Assembly: GCA_949825025.1 (NCBI GenBank)
Contig: OX463785.1
Location: 4,691,979 to 4,755,978 of the forward strand
Reading direction: 5' to 3'
From: Siphlonurus alternatus
Taxonomy: Eukaryota > Arthropoda > Insecta > Ephemeroptera > Siphlonuridae
DNA length: 64,000 nt
Numbering within the stretch: the stretch's first letter is position 1; every line of letters starts with the position of its first letter. Under the pieces are notes generated by a model. The model made no database searches. It saw only the letters and a list, made by a program, of their open reading frames with translations, and had not been told where the DNA came from. The translations under genes were made by a program, and so were the position numbers. Shown here in pieces: positions 25,847 through 37,203 of the stretch.

Positions 25847-26153
25847 TTAGAATGTGAAACTTTTAGTGGCTTAATCGAAAGAAGGGAAGAAGGGAAATAT
25901 GGAACTGTGAATTTTTTCAGATTTTTTTGAGACCGGGAACTATTTTTACAAAATTATTGAAAGTATATTTTATGACGTCACGTGCGGCACTGCCCTATCT
26001 TTTTTCTTAAGGAGTACCGCCCGTGACGTCATCAAAATAGACTTTCAATAATTTTTTAAAAATTGTTCCTGGTCTCAGTAAAATCGGAAAAAATTCACAG
26101 TACCATATTTTGCCCCTTCTTTCGATTAAGCCACTAAAATTTTCACATTCTAA
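25847..26153. mobile_element. Palindromic MITE, divergent P subfamily (unit 1)
   Basis: The ends TTAGAATGTGAAACTTTTAG and the inverse at 26,134-26,153 differ from classic P copies. The inner part (CAGATTTTTTTGAGACCGGG, TATGACGTCACG, CTTTCAATAATTTTT) is clearly the same family. The duplicate is at 31,891-32,197. Confidence 0.75.
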
Positions 26154-26424
26154 TATCTCATTGCAGTACGTAAATCGGGGGCATTATTTAATTAAATATT
26201 AATAATAATTACATTATAATTATTTAGTACATATTAGTACACATTATTCCATGAAAGAGAGAAAGAAAACTGAGAATTTATAAAGAAATTATTTGAAAAT
26301 ATCAAATAAAAACATCATAAGTATTAGTAGGGGGTTGCTAAGCCCTACCTATTAATAAAAATATTAATTAAAAATTAAGGAAATCTAGTGAAGTTCTCAT
26401 AAACAACAAATATAAATGGAATGG

Positions 26425-26766
26425 ACGACATGCAACATATTTTTATTGTAGAAATTAATAGAGCCAAATTATGATAATCTTCGATTTTTTTTTTCATATT
26501 TTTTAAGTAACGAATTATTTTTATGAAATTATTAAATGTGCGTGCATGCCTCCTGAAGGTGTTCAGCCCCTGTAATTAGTATATTCTTTTTATTAAGGAT
26601 CCAGGGGGCCGACACAATTTGTAGGATTTTCAATAATTTTTAAAAATATAATAAATATCCACAAAAAAAAAAAAAAATAAAAAAAAAACACTCAGAGTAT
26701 GCCATGGGAATTTGGTACCATTTATTCACTTTTGCAATAAAAAATTGTCAATCAAGTAGTCCATTG
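26425..26766. mobile_element. Decayed P-family MITE (unit 1)
   Basis: It keeps ATTTTTATTGTAGAAATTAATAGAG on the left and TTTTGCAATAAAAAATTG...GTCCATTG on the right, with a mutated centre. The duplicate is at 32,469-32,810. Confidence 0.5.
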
Positions 26767-26894
26767 CTGGTTTAACTGATGACCATTTTAACTTAGACAA
26801 GTTGTTACCTGCACGGCGGCGAGGAGGCACGCGACGACTACGAACATCAAGAGCTTCATGGTGGTGAAGTGATGGTCGGACAGAGCGAGGGCCG

Positions 26895-26904
26895 CTCTTA
26901 TACC
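26895..26904 (-). promoter_or_regulatory. Protease TATA box (unit 1)
   Basis: GGTATAAGAG on the minus strand, ~35-45 bp upstream of the start codon at 26,859, leaving a short 5' UTR. The identical box of unit 2 is at 32,939-32,948. Confidence 0.65.
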
Positions 26905-27272
26905 GCCTGTAACGTCATCAAATAATTACGTCCTTCGATTTTAATTCCAAATTTTCACAGCTGTTACATTGTTGTGCTAATTCTTACGATTGTTATGAAG
27001 GTGAGTGACAGTCCAATTTTAACGTCATTTTTATAATAATTTTAACGCTTGTATTTATGTTTTGTATTTAGCATTAAATTATATATGCCAGCATAGCAAT
27101 TGCGTCACTTTTAAAACACGGTTTAGTAAGCTCTCTTTATATTGTTTGATAATCATAAAAATTATTTGATCCTCGGCATTGTTGTAAACTAACCTCCAGT
27201 TCTCTTCAGGTCATTTTATTTAAAGTTTTATGATGTTCAAACCAAATTATCAACAAACTAATTTGTCAAATC

Positions 27273-28858
27273 TGATTGATTGATTGATTTATATTTTGGG
27301 GCAATTGACACATTTTGGTCATGTATGCCCCCAGCGCGGCCTTTAAGAGACCGCAGATTTTTGACTGTTTCCCATATGGGATTTTATTTCTTTGTTTATT
27401 GTGTCTATGTTTTGATTTTCTTTGTTTTTCTCGTTTCTTTTCTTTGTTTGTTTCTGTTTACAGCTCTCTTCGTAGGTTCGCCTTAGTGGTGAACTCTAAG
27501 ATGCGCTGCACTGCTTCCTCGTCGTTTGCGAGAACCTCTTTAGTGGAGCCTGTCATTTTGCAGGTCCTTCTTTCTTCCACGTAGTGGCGACAGTCCGTGA
27601 GGATGTGGTCCACTGTCAGTTCTTCGGCACAGGTTGCACACAGAGGAGAGGCTTCGTGCTCCATGAGGTGGCCGTGTGTCAGCCTGGTGTGTCCGATGCG
27701 CAGTCTGGCGAGGATGACCTCGTCCCTGCGGTTCTTTCTGTAGCTGGTCTGCCATGCGCGTGGCATTTCCTTGATGTTCCGCAGTTTGTTGTCATATGTG
27801 ACCTCTTGCCACGATGCTTCCCATCTCCTTTGGATGTCCAGTTGTAGCGAGTTGCGGAAGTCGTCTGATGTGATCTCCTCCGAGTCCCAGTCCTCTTTCT
27901 CAGAGGCTCGCTTTGCGGCTTTGTCTGCAGCCTCATTTCCAGGGATTCCAGCATGGCCGGGTACCCAGAGGAAAGAGACGTATTTGTCCTGGTTCGCCAA
28001 CTGGTAGAGACAATCTTGGATTTTCTTTGCCAGTGGATTCTTGGGGAATGTTTTCTCAATTGTCTGGAGGCTACTGAGGGAGTCGGTACAGATCATAATG
28101 GATCCGTCGTCTCTTTCCAAACAGTGCTCGAGAGCTTTCCAGATGGCGTACATTTCTGATGTGAATACACTTGTTTGCTCACGCAGGCAGTATCCATGTT
28201 CTTCGTTGTTGATGACGAAGGCACAACCAACGTCATCGTCCTTCTTTGAGCCATCGGTGAAGACCAGAGTGTAGTCTCTGTACTGATCTATCACTTCTGA
28301 GTAAATGCCCCTGTAGAGTAAGGGGTCTGTACTGTCTTTTTTGTTGTTTGCCAGGTCAAGTCTCACGCGTGGGCGTGGAATTTTCCACGGTGCAATCGAG
28401 CTTGGTACCTGGTTGTACACAGCGGGGAGATAGTGGATTCCCAGGTCTCCTGTGAGAAGTTCCCTCGCCCGGATGCCCAGAGGCCTTGTTGTTTTATGTC
28501 TTTGGAGGTATTTATTCCTGTGCTTTGGTTTGAAGACGCACTCGAATGTTGTGTGCTGTGGCTTGCTAAGAAGACTCGCGATGTAGTTGCAAGTTAGCAA
28601 GTCTCGCCTGCTCTTGAGTGGTGGTTCTCCAGCCTCTGCACAGAGGCTTTCTATTGGGCTAGAGCGAAATGCTCCTGTGGCCAGCCTCAGTCCAGTGTTG
28701 TGGACTGGGTCAAGCGTTTTGATATATGACGGTCTAGCTGAGTTGTAGATTATTGCTCCATAGTCTAGCTTGGAACGAACCAGGGCCCGATAGAGTCGTA
28801 AGAGTACCACTCGGTCAGCACCATAGGACTTTCCACTCAAGACACGGAGAAGGTTAAG
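27273..28858 (-). mobile_element. I-element copy I-2, recombinant between I-1 and I-3
   Basis: The left flank (TTTGTCAAATC) is the same as for I-3, while the right flank is the protease exon 6 junction of I-1. Internally, base 27,995 is C as in I-3 (34,039) but T in I-1 (21,951). Bases 28,253, 28,286 and 28,369 match I-1 and differ from I-3 (34,297 G, 34,330 G, 34,413 A). One private change is at 28,105. The crossover thus lies within about 260 bp. It encodes only the C-terminal part of ORF2. Confidence 0.9.
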
Positions 28859-30995
28859 GTTGGCGTTGGCGTTGGTGATCACCGTCCGGGTCACAGAGTT
28901 GAGCACCTGACTCACCGCGCCACCTGGGGGAAAATTAGAAGTTAAATAGATGTTAATCCAGGGAGAGTTTCAACGTACTAAAATCAAGTCCCTGTTTGCG
29001 TTAGTGGTATATCCTGAGCAACTCGCAGAAGCCAAAGTTTTAAAAAACATGTTTGTGACGTGCCATTAGACACGGCACACAAGACTAATGTTACGTTGCA
29101 CTCACCGTTAGTGGTAGCTCCCCAGCCACTGGCAGTGGCTACAATTCCGGCGAATGTGTTAGTGGCGTCAGAAAACCTTGGCAGACGGATGTATTTTATG
29201 GTTGCTGAAAAACAGGAGTCATGAGATGCGTTTACAATGACATTATGAAGGTGTAACAGGATCAAAAGTGGCGTCACAGATTTTGTATAAATATAACCTC
29301 ACGTTCCACTGTGACCTACCTGTGGTCCCCATCACGTTCTGCAGCCAGATCACAGCCACGTCGTTCTGTAGGGTGGTCGGGTTGTAGCTGGGCTGTTTAG
29401 TCACTGCATTCGCATGGTACTGGACGCGGCCTGTAGTGAACGTGTTCAGCTTGATGATGCCGAAGTTCAGCCAGAACTGGGTGCGGCTGCAAGGGGGGAG
29501 TTAGTTAATGTGTAAATATATTGGTATGTAAATAAGTTTGTTTTTCGACAAAGCTAAAAAAAAAAAATGCGCACACCTAAATGCGCACACCTAAATGCGC
29601 CTCTAGCGATTCAAGCAAAGCCTGAATTAGCAAAATAATATTTCCAGCTTTGCTTATTTAAATTCGATAATTTCTAGAAGTGATCAAATGAAAAAAACAG
29701 CAAAGCCCGAAGAAAAGTATTATTTCGGGCTTTGCTCATTTAAATTTAATCATTTCTAGAAGTGATCAAATCAGAAATATCAAAGTCCTGAGAGAAATTC
29801 TATTTATGGCTTTGCTCAATTAAGTTTGATAATTTTTGGAAGCAATATTGCTCAAATCAGAAAAAAAAAGACACAAAACTGAGAAGACATTTTATTTCAG
29901 ACCCTACGTGAGTAAATAAAATTATCAATTCTTGGTTGGAGAACAAGGCAAACACCGAAGTATACCTTCTTATAATTCCTTAATTCACAGAAGAATACCT
30001 TATGTGAACCAAAGACACTATATTAAATTAGCAAAACCCGAAACAGAACTTCTCTTCGGGCATTGCTTTTCTGTTTTTATCACTTCTTGAAATCATCAAA
30101 ATTAAGAAAGCAAAGCCCCAGTATTTATTAATTACGGATTTTGTTCAAATGGTTAGTGACACTTTTAGGTTTGTTGTGCGCGATTTTTCTGGGCTTTGGT
30201 GCCAACATATAAATATATCCCTTTCCCTATGTCACGTACTTGTGGACACAGTGAGCTGCGGTGAGTACATAGTTGCCGTAGATGAACGAGCCTCCACAGA
30301 AGGCCACGTTGTCAGCAACGATGGCCACTTGCCAGGGAAACTGTCCCACAATGGCTGCAGACCCACCGATGATTTGACCGTTCACCGTGGTTGCTCCTGT
30401 AACATTCCAAATATTTTTGCACCAAACTCTGATACCTGCTTACTGTAAAGAAATATCTAAACATTAGAGAGCTTCAAATTTTAACTTCAAAATAGCCCCG
30501 CTAGTGGATCCTCCAGGGGAGGATTTTAGCTTGTGTCTCTGGGGGGAGCGGTGCCCTATCTTGCAATGTTAAAATTTTGAATTGGAGGGTGACGGGTGGG
30601 GTTGGCAACATCTTCATGTATTTTGGGGACTTTGGAGGTTTGGGGCGTGTTCACCACAGCACCCCTTCCTTTAATCCACTGCGATCAGCATCGTCTGATC
30701 CACAATGATACGATGCTAAACTACAATGGTATAACGTCATTCAAAACAAGTATAATATTATTACCATTGGATCTGCTTCATGGAAGGTTTTCATTGAGGG
30801 ACATGCTAACTTATAAGGTGCGTGAGAATATGATAATATCATGCATGCAGACATATTTGTCATATTGTTAGCCATTTGCATAAAAAGCGAGACCTTATAT
30901 AATATAATCGTATTAATTGATATTTATATAAAGAACAGGCTAATTTGGGAACCACTACTCACCAAAAATGCACGTCACAGAACATCACCTTTATA

Positions 30996-31328
30996 CAATG
31001 GAGTATTGAACTCATTTTTTTTTATTGCAGAAATGGATAGAGGGTGCAAATTTATGCTACCCTAAATTTTTTCAGATATTTTTGAGACCGGGAACTATTT
31101 TTTTTTAAAAAATTTGAAAATCCTTCTTTTTGTGACGTCACGAGGCAGCAAGTCCTATCTTTTTCTTAAGAAGCGGCGTCTCCTGACGTCATAAAAAGGA
31201 CATTCAATAATTATTTAAAAATAGTTCCCGGTCTCAAAAAAATGTGAAAAAAAAAAAATCAATGTAGCATAAATTTGCACCCTTTATCCATTTCTGCAAT
31301 AAAAAAAATTGAGGTCGATACTCCATTG
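30996..31328. mobile_element. Palindromic MITE, P family (unit 2)
   Basis: Duplicate of 24,952-25,284, produced by the segmental duplication rather than by transposition. Confidence 0.85.
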
Positions 31329-31890
31329 CAGAACTAGCTTGAAATGCTGTGAAATTAAGAATTTGGCTGATATTCAACGAAATATGTTGTGACGGACTGG
31401 CAGAATGACATTCAGGGGGGAAGGATTAAGTCATAAAATATTGCAGTGATGTAAATTCTAAAGTGTAATCTATTTTTTTAAGGGAAGGATCGCGATGCAG
31501 CCCCTCTTTAACCTCCTCCTTTCTAGATCTGTTTTAAAAAAGAGGCGTAATCAAATATCAAATTTGATCACGGATGATTCAATGAAGGACATACGAAGGA
31601 TAAAGTGAGTTACCTTTTGGTTTGTTACCGGCAAGAACAGGCACGCCTGGGACACTCCATGTTACATCTGCTGCCTGGGAACACACAGGAAAGTGAAAAT
31701 GTCGCTGCCCTTTCAAAATGTACTTACAATTAGTGCTGTGTCGGCACTTCAGTTCTCACTCATAAATATGTTGACTTTTTTTTTAAGTTACTGCCGAGAT
31801 TCGAACCCCGGATTTCCATCAAATCTGAACGCTTCACCAACTGTAGAGACTTCAATAACTTTTAATTATTATTAATGGTATAATGATTTA

Positions 31891-32197
31891 TTAGAATGTG
31901 AAACTTTTAGTGGCTTAATCGAAAGAAGGGAAGAAGGGAAATATGGAACTGTGAATTTTTTCAGATTTTTTTGAGACCGGGAACTATTTTTACAAAATTA
32001 TTGAAAGTATATTTTATGACGTCACGTGCGGCACTGCCCTATCTTTTTTCTTAAGGAGTACCGCCCGTGACGTCATCAAAATAGACTTTCAATAATTTTT
32101 TAAAAATTGTTCCTGGTCTCAGTAAAATCGGAAAAAATTCACAGTACCATATTTTGCCCCTTCTTTCGATTAAGCCACTAAAATTTTCACATTCTAA
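31891..32197. mobile_element. Palindromic MITE, divergent P subfamily (unit 2)
   Basis: Duplicate of 25,847-26,153. Confidence 0.75.
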
Positions 32198-32938
32198 TAT
32201 CTCATTGCAGTACGTAAATCGGGGGCATTATTTAATTAAATATTAATAATAATTACATTATAATTATTTAGTACATATTAGTACACATTATTCCATGAAA
32301 GAGAGAAAGAAAACTGAGAATTTATAAAGAAATTATTTGAAAATATCAAATAAAAACATCATAAGTATTAGTAGGGGGTTGCTAAGCCCTACCTATTAAT
32401 AAAAATATTAATTAAAAATTAAGGAAATCTAGTGAAGTTCTCATAAACAACAAATATAAATGGAATGGACGACATGCAACATATTTTTATTGTAGAAATT
32501 AATAGAGCCAAATTATGATAATCTTCGATTTTTTTTTTCATATTTTTTAAGTAACGAATTATTTTTATGAAATTATTAAATGTGCGTGCATGCCTCCTGA
32601 AGGTGTTCAGCCCCTGTAATTAGTATATTCTTTTTATTAAGGATCCAGGGGGCCGACACAATTTGTAGGATTTTCAATAATTTTTAAAAATATAATAAAT
32701 ATCCACAAAAAAAAAAAAAAATAAAAAAAAAACACTCAGAGTATGCCATGGGAATTTGGTACCATTTATTCACTTTTGCAATAAAAAATTGTCAATCAAG
32801 TAGTCCATTGCTGGTTTAACTGATGACCATTTTAACTTAGACAAGTTGTTACCTGCACGGCGGCGAGGAGGCACGCGACGACTACGAACATCAAGAGCTT
32901 CATGGTGGTGAAGTGATGGTCGGACAGAGCGAGGGCCG

Positions 32939-32948
32939 CTCTTATACC
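32939..32948 (-). promoter_or_regulatory. Protease TATA box (unit 2)
   Basis: Same GGTATAAGAG as in unit 1. It drives, if active, the truncated protease copy. Confidence 0.6.
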
Positions 32949-33501
32949 GCCTGTAACGTCATCAAATAATTACGTCCTTCGATTTTAATTCCAAATTTTC
33001 ACAGCTGTTACATTGTTGTGCTAATTCTTACGATTGTTATGAAGGTGAGTGACAGTCCAATTTTAACGTCATTTTTATAATAATTTTAACGCTTGTATTT
33101 ATGTTTTGTATTTAGCATTAAATTATATATGCCAGCATAGCAATTGCGTCACTTTTAAAACACGGTTTAGTAAGCTCTCTTTATATTGTTTGATAATCAT
33201 AAAAATTATTTGATCCTCGGCATTGTTGTAAACTAACCTCCAGTTCTCTTCAGGTCATTTTATTTAAAGTTTTATGATGTTCAAACCAAATTATCAACAA
33301 ACTAATTTGTCAAATCTGATTGATTGATTGATTTATATTTTGGGGCAATTGACACATTTTGGTCATGTATGCCCCCAGCGCGGCCTTTAAGAGACCGCAG
33401 ATTTTTGACTGTTTCCCATATGGGATTTTATTTCTTTGTTTATTGTGTCTATGTTTTGATTTTCTTTGTTTTTCTCGTTTCTTTTCTTTGTTTGTTTCTG
33501 T

Positions 33502-36500
33502 TTACAGCTCTCTTCGTAGGTTCGCCTTAGTGGTGAACTCTAAGATGCGCTGCACTGCTTCCTCGTCGTTTGCGAGAACCTCTTTAGTGGAGCCTGTCAT
33601 TTTGCAGGTCCTTCTTTCTTCCACGTAGTGGCGACAGTCCGTGAGGATGTGGTCCACTGTCAGTTCTTCGGCACAGGTTGCACACAGAGGAGAGGCTTCG
33701 TGCTCCATGAGGTGGCCGTGTGTCAGCCTGGTGTGTCCGATGCGCAGTCTGGCGAGGATGACCTCGTCCCTGCGGTTCTTTCTGTAGCTGGTCTGCCATG
33801 CGCGTGGCATTTCCTTGATGTTCCGCAGTTTGTTGTCATATGTGACCTCTTGCCACGATGCTTCCCATCTCCTTTGGATGTCCAGTTGTAGCGAGTTGCG
33901 GAAGTCGTCTGATGTGATCTCCTCCGAGTCCCAGTCCTCTTTCTCAGAGGCTCGCTTTGCGGCTTTGTCTGCAGCCTCATTTCCAGGGATTCCAGCATGG
34001 CCGGGTACCCAGAGGAAAGAGACGTATTTGTCCTGGTTCGCCAACTGGTAGAGACAATCTTGGATTTTCTTTGCCAGTGGATTCTTGGGGAATGTTTTCT
34101 CAATTGTCTGGAGGCTACTGAGGGAGTCGGTACAGATCATAATGGATCTGTCGTCTCTTTCCAAACAGTGCTCGAGAGCTTTCCAGATGGCGTACATTTC
34201 TGATGTGAATACACTTGTTTGCTCACGCAGGCAGTATCCATGTTCTTCGTTGTTGATGACGAAGGCACAACCAACGTCATCGTCCTTCTTTGAGCCGTCG
34301 GTGAAGACCAGAGTGTAGTCTCTGTACTGGTCTATCACTTCTGAGTAAATGCCCCTGTAGAGTAAGGGGTCTGTACTGTCTTTTTTGTTGTTTGCCAGGT
34401 CAAGTCTCACGCATGGGCGTGGAATTTTCCACGGTGCAATCGAGCTTGGTACCTGGTTGTACACAGCGGGGAGATAGTGGATTCCCAGGTCTCCTGTGAG
34501 AAGTTCCCTCGCCCGGATGCCCAGAGGCCTTGTTGTTTTATGTCTTTGGAGGTATTTATTCCTGTGCTTTGGTTTGAAGACGCACTCGAATGTTGTGTGC
34601 TGTGGCTTGCTAAGAAGACTCGCGATGTAGTTGCAAGTTAGCAAGTCTCGCCTGCTCTTGAGTGGTGGTTCTCCAGCCTCTGCACAGAGGCTTTCTATTG
34701 GGCTAGAGCGAAATGCTCCTGTGGCCAGCCTCAGTCCAGTGTTGTGGACTGGGTCAAGCGTTTTGATATATGACGGTCTAGCTGAGTTGTAGATTATTGC
34801 TCCATAGTCTAGCTTGGAACGAACCAGGGCCCGATAGAGTCGTAAGAGTACCACTCGGTCAGCACCATAGGACTTTCCACTCAAGACACGGAGAAGGTTA
34901 AGTGGCTGTTGGCATTTTGCCTTCAGGCTTCTAAGATGGGGCCTCCACGACAATTTGCTGTCGAAAATGAGTCCCAGAAAGCGGACAGTATCAGAGCATG
35001 GGATCGGAATTCCTCCCATCTGGAGCTCAGGCTCTGGTTGCACACCACGCAGTCTGTGGAAGTGGACCACAGTGGTTTTCTGCGCAGAGAATTTGAATCC
35101 GTTGGATCTGCTCCACCTGAACAGTTTGTTGATGCACATTTGAAGTTGTCGTTGAGCCGTCCTCAGAAGTTTTGCTGCGCAGTAGATGATGAAGTCATCC
35201 ACATACAGTGAACTCCTGATGGGGTGACTGACATTGCGAACGATGCTGTTGATCGCCACAGCGAACAATGTTACACTCAGCACCGATCCTTGGGGGACGC
35301 CAGTCTCCTGGGCTCGTTGATCAGAGATGGTGTTACCAACACGTACTGAAAAGACTCGGTCCTTCATGAACTCTCGGATGAAGACTGGCATGTGACCGCG
35401 CAGTCCCCATTCATGGAGGGTCTTGAGTATTCCGTGTCTCCAGGTCGTGTCGTAAGCCTTTTCCATGTCGAAAGACACGGCTACGAGGTGTTCTTTGTTG
35501 AGGTAGGCGTTCTGGATCTCGTTTTCGAGTTTCACCAGGTTGTCGGTAGTAGAGCGATGTTGTCTGAACCCACATTGCTCATTGGAGAGAAGGTCATGTT
35601 TTTCAGCGAACCACACCAGGCGCTTGTTGACCATTCTTTCCATCACTTTGCACAGGACAGAAGTGAGGGCGATTGGGCGGTAGCTCTTCGGATCGATTTT
35701 GTTTTTGCCGGTTTTGTAGATCGGGATGACGATGGCTTTTTTCCACAGTTGTGGGAAAATGCCTTCGAGCCAGATTCGGTTGTACATCTGGAGAAGTTGA
35801 ACAGACGCTTGATTGTTCAGGTGTCGTAACATCTCTATGTGGATTTGGTCTTGGCCAGGAGCTGAGCTCTTGGCATCTTTGAGTGCTGCCTCCATCTCCC
35901 ACATGGTGAAAGGATGATTGTAGTCCAGGTCTTCTCTTGTGGAGAAGTCGGGTGGTCTACTCTCTGCCCTGTCCTTGTGAGGGATGAATGCTGGGTCATA
36001 GTTAGTTGGGTCTGAGATTGAGGAGAATGTGTCTGCCAGAATGTTAGACACTGCCTCTGGTGTTGTCTCTATTACTCCATTGACTTCAAGAGCAGGGATG
36101 GCCATGCATGTGCTCTTTCCATCAATTTTGCGGATCTTGTCCCAGACTTCCTTGACAGGAGTCGTGGAGTTGACTGAAGATACGTAGCTTTGCCAGGAGG
36201 CCTTCTTTGCCTCCCTGATAATTTGTCTTGCGTTGGCTCGGCATATTCGGAACCATTCGACATTTTCTGGTGTTGGGCGTTTCTTGCATCGTCGGAGCGC
36301 TCTCCTACGCTCTCGAATCGCCTCTTTGCATTCTGGTGTCCACCAGGGCACTGGTATTTTCCCAGGCCTGGTGTTTGTCTGTGGGATGGTGTCCAAAGCT
36401 GCCGCCAAAAGTGCGTTGGTAAATGCTTCCACCATTTCGTCTATTCCCTGAGTGGGATCCCACGGGACCTGGGCTTGCTCAGTGTATCTGGGCCAGTCAG

Positions 36501-37194
36501 CTTTATCAAGGCGCCACTTTGGTGCACGCTCTTGTCGTATTTCATTTTCTAACATTTCTGTTACTATTGGGTAGTGGTCACTACCATAGGTGTCATCGTA
36601 TGCTCGCCACTCCAGTTTGGGAGCAAGTCGTGTAGTGCAGATGGTCAAATCAATTGCAGAGTGCGTGCCAGTAGCCATCGTCACATGTGTTGGTTCTCCT
36701 GTGTTGAGGATGGTGAGGCTCTCGATGTTCACAAACTGCTCAAGTATACGCCCTCGCTGGTCGATGCGGTCACATCCCCAGACGGTGTTGTGAGCGTTCA
36801 AATCTCCCAAGAGAATGTACGGCTTGGGGAGTTGGTGCACAAGGGCAACGATCTGCTGTTGTGTTACATTTACATTCGGTGGAAGATATACGTTGCAGAT
36901 GCATACCTTGTGAGGAATGAGCATCTGCACCGCAACTACTTGAAGTTCCGTGACTAGTGGCACTTCCTGCGAGAAGGCGTCATTGCGAGCAAATGTCGCG
37001 ACTCCCCCACAGGCAATGTCGCCATCCACGTAGTCTTTTCTGTAGCATGTGTAATTCTTCAATTTTGCATCTTGTGTAGGCTTAAGCCTAGTTTCCTGTA
37101 AACAAATGGCAAGAGGGTTATTCTGAGACATGAGAAGGCTCAGGCCTTCACGTTGTCTGTAAAAACCGTTCATATTCCATTGAAGGGTAGCCAT
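33502..37194 (-). CDS. I-element ORF2: APE endonuclease / reverse transcriptase / RNase H (I-3)
   Basis: 1,230 residues. Residues 1-225 form an APE endonuclease (CLQETRL near 33, GDLNAH near 130, SDHYPIV near 204) that nicks target DNA. The reverse transcriptase spans about 455-760: SYRPIALTS, CGFRQHRST, FDMEKAYD, GVPQGSVLS and the catalytic YVDD at 664-667. RNase H spans about 955-1,090, with acidic residues in FTDGS, SEMYAIW, CTDSLS and the GHAGIPGNEAAD box. A C-terminal CATC...H...C motif lies near 1,168. All key residues are present, so the protein could be active. It starts 9 nt after the ORF1 stop, which suggests termination-reinitiation. The variant PRPCVRL separates it from I-1, I-2 and I-8. 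Confidence 0.95.
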   Translation of the reverse strand: MATLQWNMNGFYRQREGLSLLMSQNNPLAICLQETRLKPTQDAKLKNYTCYRKDYVDGDIACGGVATFARNDAFSQEVPLVTELQVVAVQMLIPHKVCICNVYLPPNVNVTQQQIVALVHQLPKPYILLGDLNAHNTVWGCDRIDQRGRILEQFVNIESLTILNTGEPTHVTMATGTHSAIDLTICTTRLAPKLEWRAYDDTYGSDHYPIVTEMLENEIRQERAPKWRLDKADWPRYTEQAQVPWDPTQGIDEMVEAFTNALLAAALDTIPQTNTRPGKIPVPWWTPECKEAIRERRRALRRCKKRPTPENVEWFRICRANARQIIREAKKASWQSYVSSVNSTTPVKEVWDKIRKIDGKSTCMAIPALEVNGVIETTPEAVSNILADTFSSISDPTNYDPAFIPHKDRAESRPPDFSTREDLDYNHPFTMWEMEAALKDAKSSAPGQDQIHIEMLRHLNNQASVQLLQMYNRIWLEGIFPQLWKKAIVIPIYKTGKNKIDPKSYRPIALTSVLCKVMERMVNKRLVWFAEKHDLLSNEQCGFRQHRSTTDNLVKLENEIQNAYLNKEHLVAVSFDMEKAYDTTWRHGILKTLHEWGLRGHMPVFIREFMKDRVFSVRVGNTISDQRAQETGVPQGSVLSVTLFAVAINSIVRNVSHPIRSSLYVDDFIIYCAAKLLRTAQRQLQMCINKLFRWSRSNGFKFSAQKTTVVHFHRLRGVQPEPELQMGGIPIPCSDTVRFLGLIFDSKLSWRPHLRSLKAKCQQPLNLLRVLSGKSYGADRVVLLRLYRALVRSKLDYGAIIYNSARPSYIKTLDPVHNTGLRLATGAFRSSPIESLCAEAGEPPLKSRRDLLTCNYIASLLSKPQHTTFECVFKPKHRNKYLQRHKTTRPLGIRARELLTGDLGIHYLPAVYNQVPSSIAPWKIPRPCVRLDLANNKKDSTDPLLYRGIYSEVIDQYRDYTLVFTDGSKKDDDVGCAFVINNEEHGYCLREQTSVFTSEMYAIWKALEHCLERDDRSIMICTDSLSSLQTIEKTFPKNPLAKKIQDCLYQLANQDKYVSFLWVPGHAGIPGNEAADKAAKRASEKEDWDSEEITSDDFRNSLQLDIQRRWEASWQEVTYDNKLRNIKEMPRAWQTSYRKNRRDEVILARLRIGHTRLTHGHLMEHEASPLCATCAEELTVDHILTDCRHYVEERRTCKMTGSTKEVLANDEEAVQRILEFTTKANLRREL

Positions 37195-37203
37195 TGGAAG
37201 TTC

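Larger units (their letters stand above)
20226..26859 (-). pseudogene. Chymotrypsin-like S1A serine protease, exon 6 split by a retrotransposon
   Basis: Coding exons in order are 26,859-26,809, 25,630-25,570, 24,352-24,196, 23,442-23,276, 23,160-23,062, 22,879-22,815 + 21,227-21,138 (exon 6, interrupted) and 20,402-20,226. Without the insertion they give ~282 residues: a signal peptide (MKLLMFVVVACLLAA), a short propeptide and a mature domain starting IIGG. The triad is His in TAAHC (exon 3), Asp in LQNDVAVI (exon 4) and Ser in GDSGGP (exon 7). Six cysteines fit three S1 disulfides. The S1-pocket residue six before the catalytic Ser is Ser, and the end [14 protein letters not shown] resembles brachyurin/chymotrypsin digestive proteases. 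The activation site has Gln, not Arg/Lys, before IIGG. I-1 (21,228-22,814) sits in exon 6 with a repeated ACCAACGCCAAC on both sides, so the catalytic Ser exon is cut off. Confidence 0.9.
28859..32903 (-). pseudogene. Duplicated 5' half of the serine protease gene
   Basis: Exons 1-5 are at 32,903-32,853, 31,674-31,614, 30,396-30,240, 29,486-29,320 and 29,204-29,106, plus the first 65 bp of exon 6 (28,923-28,859). They are copies of those at +6,044 offset and keep the TATA box, signal peptide, IIGG, TAAHC and NDVAVI. Exon 6 then runs straight into I-2 and there is no exon 7, so the catalytic Ser cannot be encoded. The reading frame continues through I-2 to a stop at 27,458. A transcript could be made from the promoter, but the product would be a protease N-terminus joined to retrotransposon residues. 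Confidence 0.85.
21229..33316. repeat. Direct tandem duplication, 6,044-bp unit (two copies)
   Basis: Unit 1 is 21,229-27,272 and unit 2 is 27,273-33,316. Every landmark recurs at +6,044: protease exons, TATA box, MITEs, intron hairpins. Outside the retrotransposon part I saw no differences in the stretches compared. Each unit is a 1.59-kb I-element fragment followed by 4.46 kb of protease gene 5' half plus upstream DNA. The next repeat of the I-element 3' end (33,317) opens full-length copy I-3 instead. This is the geometry left by crossing-over between I-1 and I-3. Confidence 0.9.

Noticed and set aside
27273..33316. A second working protease gene
   Set aside because: It lacks the rest of exon 6 and exon 7 with the catalytic Ser.
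21228..33317. Link between the 6,044-bp unit length and the ~6,036-bp full element length
   Set aside because: The unit is 1.59 kb of element plus 4.46 kb of gene; the similar totals are coincidental.
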